Source: Streptomyces spinoverrucosus
Lineage (GTDB): Bacteria > Actinomycetota > Actinomycetes > Streptomycetales > Streptomycetaceae
Direction: 5' to 3'
NCBI RefSeq assembly: GCF_006539505.1
Contig: NZ_BJND01000017.1
Location: forward strand, 62,001 to 126,000
DNA: 64,000 bases
Each line of letters starts with the position of its first letter. Position 1 is the stretch's first letter. This document shows, in pieces, positions 34,754 to 43,639 of the stretch. Below the pieces are notes generated by a model, which worked only from the letters and a program-made list of their open reading frames with translations, searched no databases and was not told the DNA's origin. The position numbers and the translations under genes were made by a program.

Positions 34754-35356
34754 TTGCTCACGGTTCACGCGGACTCCAGGGGGCGTGCCCTGGCCGTGCG
34801 CGGCGAGTGGGTCATCGACGCCGGTTCCCTGGACGAGCTGGCCGCCGCCCATCCGCTCGCGCGCGTGCGGCAGTGGCCCGGCATCCTCACCTCCGGGCTG
34901 GTCAACCTGCACGGGCCCGAACTGCTGGAGCAGGCCTACCACCCCGACCCGCGCGAGGCCGACGAACTCGGCATCGAACCGTTGACCGGGGACGCCCTCG
35001 CCGCGCTCGCCATGGACGAGGCGCGGTGGGGTGCCAGCGCGCGGCGCGGACTGCAGCGGATGCTGGCGCGCGGGACCGTCGCGGTGGCGGGGACGTTCAG
35101 CAACCGGGCCGTGGTGACCGCCGTACGGCGGTCCGGGATCGGCGTGGTGGGGCGGCTCGGCGTGCCCGGTGGGGTGCCCTCGCTGGACCCGTTCGAGGCC
35201 GGGCTGCAGGTGGAGTTCCCGCCGCCGCGCGAGAGCGGGTCCGCCGCGCGGTTCGCCGTGTTCGACGTACGGGACGAGGCGGAGCTGGCCGAGCGCGGGG
35301 GCGGGAGCTGTGTGGTGACTGTGGTGGCGGGACGGCTGGTGTACCGGCGCCGATGA
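34754..35356 (+). CDS. Amidohydrolase/imidazolonepropionase-like protein lacking metal ligands
   Basis: A 200-residue protein resembling the N-terminal quarter and small beta domain of amidohydrolases ([44 protein letters not shown]). Where active members have an H-x-H metal motif it reads NLHGPE. The rest of the barrel with its further metal ligands is absent: it passes from [22 protein letters not shown] directly to a short C-terminal part. So it is unlikely to be a metal-dependent hydrolase. TTG start, one base after the mqnC stop. Deaminases of this superfamily (MqnX) serve the futalosine pathway in other bacteria, so its place here is suggestive, but its function is unknown. Confidence 0.7.
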   Translation: MLTVHADSRGRALAVRGEWVIDAGSLDELAAAHPLARVRQWPGILTSGLVNLHGPELLEQAYHPDPREADELGIEPLTGDALAALAMDEARWGASARRGLQRMLARGTVAVAGTFSNRAVVTAVRRSGIGVVGRLGVPGGVPSLDPFEAGLQVEFPPPRESGSAARFAVFDVRDEAELAERGGGSCVVTVVAGRLVYRRR

Positions 35357-35427
35357 GCGTCACCCCGAGAACGCCTCCCCGAACGCCCCCGAACTCTGCC
35401 GTGAACGCGAACTGCAAGAATGGGCCC

Positions 35428-36120
35428 GTGACCCGCGCTTCCCTGAACAAGCAGCCGCACGAAGTCGCCTCGATGTTCGACGACGTGGCGGAACGGTACG
35501 ACCTGACGAACGATGTGCTGTCGCTCGGCCAGGACCGGGTGTGGCGCCGGGAGGTCGCGAAGGCGGTCGACGCGCGCCCCGCGCAGAAAGTGCTGGACCT
35601 CGCCGCCGGTACGGCCACCTCCTCGCTGCCGTTCACGCGTGCGGGCGCGTACGTCGTGCCCTGCGACTTCTCCCTCGGCATGCTCCAGGTCGGCAAGCAG
35701 CGTCACCCCTGGCTGCCGCTGACGGCGGGCGACGCGACACGGCTGCCCTTCAAGGACGACGTGTTCGACGCCGTCACCATCTCCTTCGGGCTGCGCAACG
35801 TGCAGGACACGGACGCGGCGCTGCGCGAGATGTACCGGGTGACCCGGCCGGGCGGGCGGGTGGTGATCTGCGAGTTCTCGCATCCGACATGGGAGCCGTT
35901 CCGCAAGGTCTACACCGAGTACCTGATGCGGGCGCTGCCGCCGGTGGCCCGTGCGGTGTCGTCGAACCCGGACGCGTACGTCTATCTCGCCGAGTCCATC
36001 CGCGCCTGGCCCGACCAGCCCGCGCTGGCCGAGCGGCTGCGCAAGGCCGGGTGGTCGAAGGTGGCGTGGCGGAATCTGACGGGTGGGGTGGTGGCTCTGC
36101 ACCGGGGGTTCAAGGCCTGA
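35428..36120 (+). CDS. menG: Demethylmenaquinone methyltransferase
   Basis: A 230-residue UbiE/MenG-family SAM methyltransferase catalysing the last step to menaquinone. Motifs are [39 protein letters not shown] (motif I), [26 protein letters not shown] (post-I to II), [12 protein letters not shown] and [29 protein letters not shown]. These are complete and characteristic. I use GTG 35428, where homologues begin; no ribosome-binding site is clear, and AAGAAT lies about seven bases upstream. The gene is downstream of mqnC and the amidohydrolase-like gene on the same strand. Quinone-facing peripheral membrane or cytoplasmic. Confidence 0.92.
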   Translation: MTRASLNKQPHEVASMFDDVAERYDLTNDVLSLGQDRVWRREVAKAVDARPAQKVLDLAAGTATSSLPFTRAGAYVVPCDFSLGMLQVGKQRHPWLPLTAGDATRLPFKDDVFDAVTISFGLRNVQDTDAALREMYRVTRPGGRVVICEFSHPTWEPFRKVYTEYLMRALPPVARAVSSNPDAYVYLAESIRAWPDQPALAERLRKAGWSKVAWRNLTGGVVALHRGFKA

Positions 36121-36129
36121 CGCCCAGGC

Positions 36130-36471
36130 CTACCTGATGGGCTGGAATGCGTCTCCGGGCTGGTCGAGCTCGCGTTCCATGCCGCCCCTCGGGGGCCTCG
36201 GCAGCCGCGGTTCCCGTACGCCCCCGCCGCCCTCGCCGTCCCCGAAGTCGAACCACACGGTGACCACCGCGCCGCGCGGCACCTCGACGCCGGGCAGCGG
36301 GTACTGCCGTACGACATAGTCCACGACGATGAGATGGAAGTCGGGCCGGTCGGGTGCGGCGAGCAGCACTCCCTGTGCCTCGGCTGCCTCACGGGCGTCC
36401 ACGGCCATCAGTCCGACGAGCTTCGGCACGCGCACTTCGGGCGTCTTGCGTGTTATGCGCACAGATGTCAC
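36130..36471 (-). CDS. Free-standing single PASTA-domain protein
   Basis: A 113-residue protein whose first 75 residues form one PASTA-like unit (VRVPKLVGLMAVDAREAAEAQGVLLAAPD..VVDYVVRQYPLPGVEVPRGAVVTVWF), followed by an acidic/Gly/Pro tail. There is no signal peptide, membrane span or kinase domain, so it appears cytoplasmic, which is odd for a domain that normally binds muropeptides outside the cell. GTG 36471 start. Convergent with menG, with nine bases between stops, and on the same strand as the GNAT gene upstream. Function unknown. Confidence 0.7.
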   Translation of the reverse strand: MTSVRITRKTPEVRVPKLVGLMAVDAREAAEAQGVLLAAPDRPDFHLIVVDYVVRQYPLPGVEVPRGAVVTVWFDFGDGEGGGGVREPRLPRPPRGGMERELDQPGDAFQPIR

Positions 36472-36555
36472 CCCCAGAGGTACTGGCAGGGTAACCGCCC
36501 GGGGGTGCCGTCCGGAAGCATCAAGTGTCTTTCCGTAGCCGACTGTTACTCTCTG

Positions 36556-37062
36556 TTATAGATCCAGTCGGTAGCAGTGCCCCAACTTGTCGGTTTCGGG
36601 GCTGGTGAAGGTCTCGGCGAGGCGCATACCGAGTCGCTCGATGACCGCGATCGACCGGGTGTTGCGCGCGTTGACCATGGCCACCACGCTGCCGACGCCC
36701 GCCGCGCGCACCCGCTCCAGGGTCATCCGCGCGGCCGCCGTGACGTACCCCTTGCCCCAGTGTTCCCGGCCGAGCCGCCAGCCGATCTCGATCTCGCCCG
36801 CCGGTCCCCACGGGCGCGGCCACGGCTGGGCGCCGGTGAAGCCGATGACCCGGTCGTCGGCGTCGAGCATCGTCCACAGGCAGAAGCCGAGTTCGGCGTC
36901 GTGCCTGCGCTGGCGGGCGGTGAGCTCCTCGTAGACGGACAGCTCCGCGGACTTGCCGCCGTGGAACTCCATGACATCCGGGTGGTCGAACACCCGGTGC
37001 CAGGCGACGGCGTCCTCGTCGGTGGGGACACGCAGCCGTACCACGGGGAGAGCTCGGTTCAC
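36556..37062 (-). CDS. RimJ/RimL-type GNAT acetyltransferase
   Basis: A 168-residue acetyltransferase: VVRLRVPTDEDAVAWHRVFDHPDVMEFHGG at the N-terminus, then IGWRLGREHWGKGYVTAAARMTLERV (acetyl-CoA loop), and NARNTRSIAVIERLGMRLAETFTSPETDKLGHCYRLDL typical of the RimJ/RimL (Acetyltransf_3) branch that modifies protein N-termini or small molecules. AAGGGA before GTG 37062 supports this start; the frame is open beyond it without similarity. Divergent from the menJ-like gene. Confidence 0.85.
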   Translation of the reverse strand: MNRALPVVRLRVPTDEDAVAWHRVFDHPDVMEFHGGKSAELSVYEELTARQRRHDAELGFCLWTMLDADDRVIGFTGAQPWPRPWGPAGEIEIGWRLGREHWGKGYVTAAARMTLERVRAAGVGSVVAMVNARNTRSIAVIERLGMRLAETFTSPETDKLGHCYRLDL

Positions 37063-37159
37063 TGGGTATCCCTTCGGCCGGGTGATCAATTCTGCTGAAT
37101 AGACTGCCCATGTCCAGTGCCGGTCGGCACACAGATTTCGAACTTGGGGAGATCCCGCC

Positions 37160-38452
37160 GTGGCCGAGTCTCTGACGGACAACACCGCCGATGTGATCGT
37201 CGTGGGCGCCGGCCCGGCCGGCTCCACGACGGCGTACCACCTCGCCAAGGCCGGACTGGACGTACTGCTCCTGGAGAAGACCGAGTTCCCGCGCGAGAAG
37301 GTGTGCGGCGACGGGCTCACCCCCCGCGCCGTCAAGCAGCTCGTGGCGATGGGCATCGACATCTCCGAGGAGGCCGGCTGGCTGCGCAACAAGGGCCTCA
37401 GGATCATCGGCGGGGGTGTGCGGCTGCAGCTGGACTGGCCGGATCTCGCCTCCTTCCCCGACTACGGACTGGTCCGCAAGCGCGACGACTTCGACGAGCA
37501 GCTGGCCCGGCAGGCGCAGAAGGCGGGCGCGCGGCTGTACGAGCGCTGCAATGTGAGCGCGCCGATCGTGGACGAGCGCACGGGCCGCATCACCGGCGTG
37601 CACGCCAAGCTCGGCGACTCCGGGGACAAGCGCGAGGTCACCTTCCACGCGCCGCTGGTCGTGGCGGCCGACGGCAACTCCACCCGCCTGTCCCTCGCGA
37701 TGGGCCTGCACCGCCGCGAGGACCGTCCGATGGGCGTCGCGGTGCGGACGTATTTCGAGAGCCCCCGCCACGACGACGACTACCTGGAGTCCTGGCTGGA
37801 GCTGTGGGACCGCCGCGGTCCCGGCGAGGACCGGCTGCTGCCGGGCTACGGCTGGATCTTCGGCATGGGCGACGGCACCTCGAACGTCGGTCTCGGCGTC
37901 CTCAACACCTCCGAATCCTTCAAGGAACTGGACTGGCGCGAGGTCCTGAAGGCTTGGTGCGCATCCATGCCCGAGGACTGGGGCTACACCCCGGAGAACA
38001 TGACCGGCCCGATCCGCGGCGCCGCCCTGCCGATGGCCTTCAACCGCCAGCCGCACTACACGCGAGGCCTGTTGCTCGTCGGCGACGCCGGCGGCCTGGT
38101 GAACCCCTTCAACGGCGAGGGCATCGCCTACGCGATGGAATCCGGCCAGATCGCCGCCGACGTCATCGTCCAGGCGCACGCGCGCTCGACTCCCGCGGGG
38201 CGGGAGATGGCGCTCCAGCGCTACCCGCGCGTCCTCAAGGACACCTACGGCGGCTACTACACGCTGGGCCGCGCCTTCGTGAAGCTCATCGGCAACCCGA
38301 AGGTCATGAAGATCGCGGCGCAGCGGGGCCTGTCGCACCCGATGCTGATGAAGTTCACCCTGAAGCTCCTCGCCAACCTCACCGACCCGACGGGCGGCGA
38401 CGCGATGGACCGCATCATCAACGGGCTGTCGAAGGTGGCCCCGAAGGCGTGA
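37160..38452 (+). CDS. menJ: Geranylgeranyl-reductase-family flavoprotein (menaquinone side-chain reductase type)
   Basis: A 430-residue FAD enzyme. GAGPAGSTTAYHL (residues 16-28) is the dinucleotide fold, EFPREKVCGDGLTP the conserved flavin/substrate block, and LLVGDAGGLVNPFNGEGIAYAMESG the second FAD motif. The family saturates isoprenoid double bonds. In mycobacteria the homologue MenJ reduces the beta-isoprene of menaquinone. Streptomycetes make partially saturated MK-9, and this gene sits just past menG and before nuo, so MenJ function is the best guess. GGGGAG eight bases before GTG 37160. A weak -10 TAGACT occurs at 37100-37105. Confidence 0.82.
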   Translation: MAESLTDNTADVIVVGAGPAGSTTAYHLAKAGLDVLLLEKTEFPREKVCGDGLTPRAVKQLVAMGIDISEEAGWLRNKGLRIIGGGVRLQLDWPDLASFPDYGLVRKRDDFDEQLARQAQKAGARLYERCNVSAPIVDERTGRITGVHAKLGDSGDKREVTFHAPLVVAADGNSTRLSLAMGLHRREDRPMGVAVRTYFESPRHDDDYLESWLELWDRRGPGEDRLLPGYGWIFGMGDGTSNVGLGVLNTSESFKELDWREVLKAWCASMPEDWGYTPENMTGPIRGAALPMAFNRQPHYTRGLLLVGDAGGLVNPFNGEGIAYAMESGQIAADVIVQAHARSTPAGREMALQRYPRVLKDTYGGYYTLGRAFVKLIGNPKVMKIAAQRGLSHPMLMKFTLKLLANLTDPTGGDAMDRIINGLSKVAPKA

Positions 38453-38576
38453 TCCGCGAGTCCCATGCGGGGCGTTGAGGACCGTCGGGGTCCACGGGCG
38501 TTCGATGTTGGTGGGGTATGCGGGAATGTGATCCCGCTGTGATGTACCTGTGGACAACGGACCGGCTCCGGCTCAG

Positions 38577-38616
38577 GTCGATAGGGGTGTGCCCGCCCGG
38601 GCACACCCCTATCGAC
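38577..38616. promoter_or_regulatory. Perfect 19-bp inverted repeat in surface-protein 5' UTR
   Basis: GTCGATAGGGGTGTGCCCG is followed by a two-base centre and its exact complement. The repeat ends about 13 bases before the ATG at 38630, right beside the GAGAGAG ribosome-binding region. In RNA this forms a very stable hairpin. It could terminate menJ transcription, protect the downstream mRNA's 5' end, or control translation. Confidence 0.85.
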
Positions 38617-38629
38617 GAGAGAGCACCCG

Positions 38630-40327
38630 ATGACACTCAAGTCAGCGCGGCCGACGCGGCTGTTCAGATCCGTGGGCCTGCTGGCCGCCACGGGTCTGGC
38701 CGCCGCCGGCCTCGTGGGAACCGCCCAGGCCGCGCCCGCGCCGCTGCCTGTGAAGATCACCGGCGAGGACCGGGTCGACCTGTCGCTGAACTCCGGCAAC
38801 GGAGACGACTCGGAGCCGCAGGTCGACCTGCGGCTGAACGTCCCGGGTGAGGAGTTCGACGGCGACGGCGTCATCCCGCCCGTGTTCACCGGCGACTACA
38901 CCATCCGTATCGACGCCTCCGAACTCGCGGGCGTCGCCTCGGTGAAGCTGCCCTGCGACGCCGACGGCCTCGTCGCGGTCTGCAGCGGCTACGAGCTGTA
39001 CGCCGGCGAGACCTACAACCGCCTTGGTGGCATCCGGCTCGACATCAACGGCGACAGCCAGGCCGGCGACTTCGGCACCATCAAGGTGACCGGCGAGGGC
39101 GAGGGGCTGGAGTTCACGCCGCTCGACATCGACGTACTGGTGGGTGGCCCCGAGTTCGTGAACCGCCGGCTGTCGCTGCCCGCCGACCTCAAGGCGGGCG
39201 ACACCTACGCGGCGCCCGTGGGCCTGTACAACAAGGGCGCCATGGACTCCGAAGGCGCGGTACTGCGCTTCCACGGCTCCCGGGGCCTGTCCTTCCCCGA
39301 CTCGTACGGCAACTGCGCCTACGCCGAGGTGACCACCGGACCGCTGCTGCACCAGGGCACGGACGCGATCTGCACCTTCCCCGACACCATCAAGGCCGGG
39401 ACCGCGTACGCGCTGACCGAGCCGCTGAACGTGAAGACCGCCGACTTCGCCCTGTACGACGTCTTCACCTACTCCTTCAGCGCGATCAGCCCGACCGAGG
39501 CGAAGAGCCTGCGCGAGGCCAAGGACTACCAGCCGGGCAACGGCCCGGACCTGAAGCTGAAGGAGGTCCCCGGCGCCGACCCGGCGGACTACTCCCGCTA
39601 CGCCGAGCTCGACCTGCCCGCGACGAACACCTACGACCTGGAGCTGACCGGCGCGTCGCTCAAGGGCGCGGCCGGTGACACCGTCAAGGCGAACCTCGGC
39701 TTCCGCAACAACGGCCCGGCCTGGTTCAGCGCCCTGCGCTCGGGCGGTGAGCCGATCGGCTTCACGGTGGAGGTCCCCGAGGGGGCGACGGTCACCAAGG
39801 CTCCGCAGTCCTGCCGTGAGACTGAGATCGCCGAGGGCACCAGGGGTTACCTCTGCTGGGTGGACACCCCGCTGCTGGAGGACGCGGAGCTGAGCTTCCC
39901 GTTCGAGCTGCGCATCGACCGGGTCGTGGAGAACGCCAAGGCGAAGGTGGCGCTGCCCGATGGGGACAACCCGTCCGAATCCGACAAGTCCAACGACATC
40001 GCCTGGATCGTCCTCAACGCCTCCGGCGGCGAGGGGTCCACGGACGGCGGCACCGGCTCGTCCGACGGCGGCACGTCGAACGGCGGCACGTCGGGCGGCG
40101 GTTCCTCGTCCTCCGGCACGGACGGCGGCTCCGGCTCCGGCGGCACCACGGGAGGTGACTCTTCCGGCGGCGACTCCGGAGCCGACACCGACGGCGGTCT
40201 GGCCCTCACGGGTGCCGGTGGCGTGACGCTGATCGCCGGTGGCGCGATCCTCGCGCTCGGCCTGGGAACGGGCCTGGTGCTGTTCCTGCGCCGCCGCGCG
40301 GGGCAGAACGGCGGCACCACCGCCTGA
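38630..40327 (+). CDS. Secreted, wall-anchor-like surface protein
   Basis: A 565-residue exported protein. The signal peptide is basic N-terminus, LLAATGLAAAGLVGTAQAA, cleavage near residue 35. The ectodomain of about 420 residues is beta-rich with scattered Cys. A Gly/Ser/Thr/Asp-rich stalk (about 465-520) follows, then LALTG at 524-528, a hydrophobic span (LIAGGAILALGLGTGLVLFL) and RRRAG. This is the layout of sortase substrates, with LALTG in place of LPXTG, or of a simple C-terminally anchored protein. Homologues are large extracellular proteins of unknown role. ATG 38630 follows a strong palindrome. A terminator hairpin follows the gene. Confidence 0.8.
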   Translation: MTLKSARPTRLFRSVGLLAATGLAAAGLVGTAQAAPAPLPVKITGEDRVDLSLNSGNGDDSEPQVDLRLNVPGEEFDGDGVIPPVFTGDYTIRIDASELAGVASVKLPCDADGLVAVCSGYELYAGETYNRLGGIRLDINGDSQAGDFGTIKVTGEGEGLEFTPLDIDVLVGGPEFVNRRLSLPADLKAGDTYAAPVGLYNKGAMDSEGAVLRFHGSRGLSFPDSYGNCAYAEVTTGPLLHQGTDAICTFPDTIKAGTAYALTEPLNVKTADFALYDVFTYSFSAISPTEAKSLREAKDYQPGNGPDLKLKEVPGADPADYSRYAELDLPATNTYDLELTGASLKGAAGDTVKANLGFRNNGPAWFSALRSGGEPIGFTVEVPEGATVTKAPQSCRETEIAEGTRGYLCWVDTPLLEDAELSFPFELRIDRVVENAKAKVALPDGDNPSESDKSNDIAWIVLNASGGEGSTDGGTGSSDGGTSNGGTSGGGSSSSGTDGGSGSGGTTGGDSSGGDSGADTDGGLALTGAGGVTLIAGGAILALGLGTGLVLFLRRRAGQNGGTTA

Positions 40328-40347
40328 CAGCCCCTCATTCCTGCGCC

Positions 40348-40380
40348 GACGGGTGCCGTTCGCGAAGAACGGCACCCGTC
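40348..40380. terminator. Bidirectional terminator hairpin
   Basis: GACGGGTGCCGTTC and its exact complement flank a GCGAA loop (14-bp stem). It lies between the convergent ends of the surface protein (+) and the NlpC/P60 gene (-). No T-tract follows on either side, which is common for streptomycete terminators. Confidence 0.75.
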
Positions 40381-40411
40381 ACGTATGTCTGGTATATGTG
40401 ATCGATACGGC

Positions 40412-41218
40412 TCAGAGCACGCGCACCGCACCCGACGCCGGGTAGCCGGAGAGGTCCTGGATGACGACACCCTTGGAGGGGTTGGCCGCGTCCAGGTACT
40501 GGCCGTTTCCGATGTACACACCTGTGTGGTACGCGGAGCCCTTGCCGCCCCAGTACAGGATGTCGCCCACCTGGAGGTTGGACAGGGAGACCTCCGTGCC
40601 GACCATCGACTGGTCCTGCGACACGCGCGGAAGGTCCACGCCGACCTGCCGGAACGCGGCCTGGACGAGGCTGGAGCAGTCCCAGGCGTTGGGGCCGGTG
40701 GCGCCCATGACGTAGGCGTCGCCCAACTGTGCCTTGAGGAAGGAGATGACCGTCCCCACGCTGCCACTGGCCGGTGTCGTCACGCTCGTGTCGGTGCCCA
40801 CGGACGCGGAGAGGGTCTCCCGCTCGGCGTCGCGCGCGGCACGCTCTGCGGCGGCCTTGCGTGCCTCCTCGGCGGCCTTCTTCCGGGCCTCCGCCTTCTT
40901 CTTGGCCTCGGCCAGGTCGGCCTTGGCCTGCTTGGCGGCCTGGGCGGCGGCCGCGTCACGCTCTGCCTGCAGCTCGTAGTTCGCGGCGGCCAACTGCGTG
41001 GCGTCCGCCGACCGGGCGACCTGAACGGACAGGTCGGCCGTGAGGGTGGGCAGTTCGAGCGTCTGCGTCACCGGCTCGGCAGCGTTCGCCGAGGCCGACG
41101 CGCCGGCCACTGCCACGGTGCTGAGGATGCCACCGGCAACTCCGGCCCGCATCGCCATCTTCGACGTGCTGGGCTGGCGGGGTTTCCGGTGGCTACGTAT
41201 GTGAGCGGTGTGGGACAT
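40412..41218 (-). CDS. Secreted NlpC/P60 endopeptidase with N-terminal coiled coil
   Basis: A 268-residue cell-wall hydrolase. The N-terminal basic region and signal (MAMRAGVAGGILSTVAVAGASASANA) precede a long Ala/Lys/Glu coiled coil (about 75-125, QAERDAAAAQAAKQAKADLAEAKKKAEARKKAAEE). A C-terminal NlpC/P60 domain has catalytic Cys 181 in AWDCSSLVQAAF and His in SAYHTGVYIG. It should cut within peptidoglycan stem peptides outside the membrane. ATG 41218 is used because homologues start MSHTAH. GGAGGAG lies 21 bases upstream and an ATG at 41248 in the same frame is possible. Divergent from nuoA. Confidence 0.88.
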   Translation of the reverse strand: MSHTAHIRSHRKPRQPSTSKMAMRAGVAGGILSTVAVAGASASANAAEPVTQTLELPTLTADLSVQVARSADATQLAAANYELQAERDAAAAQAAKQAKADLAEAKKKAEARKKAAEEARKAAAERAARDAERETLSASVGTDTSVTTPASGSVGTVISFLKAQLGDAYVMGATGPNAWDCSSLVQAAFRQVGVDLPRVSQDQSMVGTEVSLSNLQVGDILYWGGKGSAYHTGVYIGNGQYLDAANPSKGVVIQDLSGYPASGAVRVL

Positions 41219-41850
41219 GGGAACAACCGGTATCAGGGGCTCCTCCATACCTTCAAGAAACGTGTGGTCCGCCACAGTTGTTCAATCCATGGCCCAAATC
41301 CCCGGCGTGCCGCCCTTTATTGACGCCGTAACGGACATTGCGGACGTCGGCCATCAAGCCTGTGATCATGGGCTTTCTTCGTTACGTCCGAATTGCCCCG
41401 CGCCTACCACTGGTTGGGACCGTTGGCCAACCCCGCTTCTCAGAGGCCTCTCATGAATGTGGCGGAGGTCACGGAACGGTTACCGGAGTCGGTGCGTCCG
41501 GCGGTCGCGCGTGGCGCGCGGAATCGACGCGCCGGGCTCGTGAACGCGTGCACGCGTCCACATCTCGCCGCCGCCTCCCTCTGATGTGTGAACGGGGTCC
41601 TCTATCAGGCCCCGGCGTCCAGCTCCAATTTGCATGCAAGGGAACTCTCTTGATATTGAGACGCCCCTCGCGAGCTGCGCCGACGAGCGAAAATGTCACC
41701 TCTGGTGATCACTTGGACGCTTCACGTACGAAGATCGCCGATCATCCGACTTCATGATCGTTCATCAGGTGGTGGAGATCACAAAGCTTGTGCAATACCC
41801 CGTGTCGCAGATCACAGAGCGGCGGGCATAAGATGCGAGGCAGTTGGGCT
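41219..41850. other. Gene-free stretch between NlpC/P60 and nuo promoter
   Basis: About 630 bases without a gene I can support. The half nearest nuo (about 41600-41820) is AT-richer than the genome and repeats GATCA/GATCAC-type words. The left half should contain the NlpC/P60 promoter and leader on the minus strand. I looked for a c-di-AMP (ydaO-type) riboswitch, known before some Streptomyces wall-hydrolase genes, and did not recognise one. Confidence 0.4.
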
Positions 41851-41866
41851 TGTGACCTGCTTCACA
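41829..41866 (+). promoter_or_regulatory. nuo promoter -10 with Rex-type operator
   Basis: TAAGAT at 41829-41834 is a good -10. About 10 bases past the implied start site, TGTGACCTGCTTCACA (41851-41866) is a perfect TGTGA-N6-TCACA dyad that fits the ROP site of Rex (TGTGAAC-N3-TTCACA). Rex releases DNA when NADH/NAD is high, and nuo is a known Rex target in Streptomyces coelicolor. The same dyad would also fit a CRP/FNR-type protein. Confidence 0.7.
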
Positions 41867-41974
41867 TGTTCTCGATCTTCGCCGGGGCCAGCGGGGCTCG
41901 TGGGGCTGATGAGCAGGAAGTGAGCTCAGTGCAACCCGCCAGCAGTCAGTGCCGACTGAGAGGAGCGAGGAGCG

Positions 41975-42334
41975 GTGAACGCGTATGCGCCCATCCTCGT
42001 ACTGGGAGCCCTCGGGGCAGGCTTTGCGATCTTCTCCGTGGTCATGGCCACGCTGATCGGTCCGAAGCGGTACAACCGCGCCAAGCTCGAGGCCTACGAG
42101 TGCGGTATCGAGCCGACCCCCACGCCGGCCGGCGGCGGGCGCTTCCCCATCAAGTACTACCTGACGGCGATGCTCTTCATCGTCTTCGACATCGAGATCG
42201 TCTTCCTCTACCCGTGGGCCGTCACCTTCGACGCCCTGGGTGTGTTCGGGCTCGTGGAGATGCTGCTCTTCGTGCTCACCGTCTTCGTCGCCTACGCATA
42301 TGTATGGCGGCGCGGCGGCCTGGAATGGGACTGA
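41975..42334 (+). CDS. nuoA: NADH-quinone oxidoreductase subunit A
   Basis: A 119-residue membrane subunit with three spans and the conserved YECGIEP loop and [23 protein letters not shown]. It is part of the membrane arm near the quinone entry. GTG 41975 follows GAGAGGAGCGAGGAG. It is first of fourteen nuo genes in the same order as Escherichia coli, but with separate nuoC and nuoD. Spacing to nuoB is 13 bases. Confidence 0.96.
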   Translation: MNAYAPILVLGALGAGFAIFSVVMATLIGPKRYNRAKLEAYECGIEPTPTPAGGGRFPIKYYLTAMLFIVFDIEIVFLYPWAVTFDALGVFGLVEMLLFVLTVFVAYAYVWRRGGLEWD

Positions 42335-42347
42335 GGGGCCTTTAGTC

Positions 42348-42902
42348 ATGGGACTCGAAGAAAAGCTGCCGAGCGGATTCCTGCTGACCACCGTCGAGCA
42401 GGCCGCGGGCTGGGTGCGCAAGGCGTCCGTCTTCCCCGCCACGTTCGGCCTCGCCTGCTGTGCCATCGAGATGATGACCACCGGCGCCGGCCGCTACGAC
42501 CTGGCCCGGTTCGGCATGGAGGTCTTCCGCGGGTCACCCCGCCAGGCGGACCTGATGATCGTGGCCGGCCGGGTCAGCCAGAAGATGGCGCCGGTGCTGC
42601 GGCAGGTCTACGACCAGATGCCGAACCCCAAGTGGGTGATCTCCATGGGGGTGTGCGCGTCCTCCGGCGGCATGTTCAACAACTACGCCATCGTCCAGGG
42701 CGTCGACCACGTCGTCCCGGTCGACATCTATCTCCCCGGCTGTCCGCCCCGGCCGGAGATGCTGATGGACGCCATCCTCAAGCTCCACCACAAGATCCAG
42801 ACCTCCAAGCTCGGCGTGAACGCCGAGGAGGCGGCCCGGGAGGCGGAGGAAGCGGCGCTCAAGGCCCTGCCGACGATCGAGATGAAGGGGCTGCTGCGAT
42901 GA
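42348..42902 (+). CDS. nuoB: NADH-quinone oxidoreductase subunit B
   Basis: A 184-residue peripheral subunit carrying the N2 4Fe-4S cluster that hands electrons to menaquinone. Cluster Cys appear in [20 protein letters not shown] and [11 protein letters not shown] charged helical tail ([12 protein letters not shown]) extends the C-terminus. ATG 42348; overlaps nuoC by 4 bp. Confidence 0.97.
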   Translation: MGLEEKLPSGFLLTTVEQAAGWVRKASVFPATFGLACCAIEMMTTGAGRYDLARFGMEVFRGSPRQADLMIVAGRVSQKMAPVLRQVYDQMPNPKWVISMGVCASSGGMFNNYAIVQGVDHVVPVDIYLPGCPPRPEMLMDAILKLHHKIQTSKLGVNAEEAAREAEEAALKALPTIEMKGLLR

Positions 42903-43639
42903 GTGAGGCAGGCGGTAACGGGGTCAACCCGGAAAAGGACCTCAGCGCCTCGAACCTCCCGGGGCAGCGCGGCGAGGGCGGTGAGGAGATCCGCGTCCAG
43001 CGCGGCATGTTCGGCGCCAACAACGGTGGCGACACCTCCGGCTACGGCGGCCTGGTCCGCTCCGTCCGGCTCCCGGGACCGGCCACCCGCCCCTACGGCG
43101 GCTGGTTCGACGAGGTCGCCGACGAGCTGGAGGGCGCCCTGGAGGAACAGGGCCTGCTCCCCGAGAACGCCATCGAGAAGACGGTCGTCGACCGCGGCGA
43201 GATCACCTTCCACATCGAGCGCGAGCACCTGGTCCGCGTCGCCCGCACCCTGCGCGACGACCCGGCCCTGCGCTTCGAGCTGTGCACCGGCGTCAGCGGC
43301 GTCCACTACCTGAACGACAAGGGCCGCGAGCTGCACGCCGTGTACCACCTGCGCTCGATCACCCACAACCGGCTGATCCGCCTCGAAGTCAGCGCCCCGG
43401 ACAGCGATCCGCACATCCCGTCGCTGGTCGCCGTCTATCCGACCAACGACTGGCACGAGCGCGAGACCTACGACTTCTTCGGCATCGTCTTCGACGGTCA
43501 CCCGGCCCTGACGCGGATCATGATGCCGGACGACTGGCAGGGCCACCCGCAGCGCAAGGACTACCCCCTCGGCGGCATCCCCGTCGAGTACAAGGGCGCC
43601 CAGATCCCGGCTCCGGACCAGCGGAGGTCGTACTCATGA
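42899..43639 (+). CDS. nuoC: NADH-quinone oxidoreductase subunit C
   Basis: A 246-residue hydrophilic subunit of the connecting arm. The conserved end [40 protein letters not shown] identifies the 30-kDa subunit family. The first 55 residues are a polar extension ([21 protein letters not shown]) typical of actinomycetes. ATG overlap of 4 bp at both ends couples it to nuoB and nuoD. Confidence 0.97.
   Translation: MSEAGGNGVNPEKDLSASNLPGQRGEGGEEIRVQRGMFGANNGGDTSGYGGLVRSVRLPGPATRPYGGWFDEVADELEGALEEQGLLPENAIEKTVVDRGEITFHIEREHLVRVARTLRDDPALRFELCTGVSGVHYLNDKGRELHAVYHLRSITHNRLIRLEVSAPDSDPHIPSLVAVYPTNDWHERETYDFFGIVFDGHPALTRIMMPDDWQGHPQRKDYPLGGIPVEYKGAQIPAPDQRRSYS

Noticed and set aside
38457..38629. 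A separate small gene between menJ and the surface protein
   Set aside because: The only short frames run through the palindrome and have no coding character.
41219..41700. Possible c-di-AMP riboswitch before the NlpC/P60 gene
   Set aside because: Some Streptomyces wall-hydrolase genes have one, but I could not find its conserved blocks on the minus strand.
41338..41757. Open frame in the nuo/NlpC intergenic region
   Set aside because: Composition is unlike coding DNA here, no start signal or similarity; the region is better explained as control DNA.
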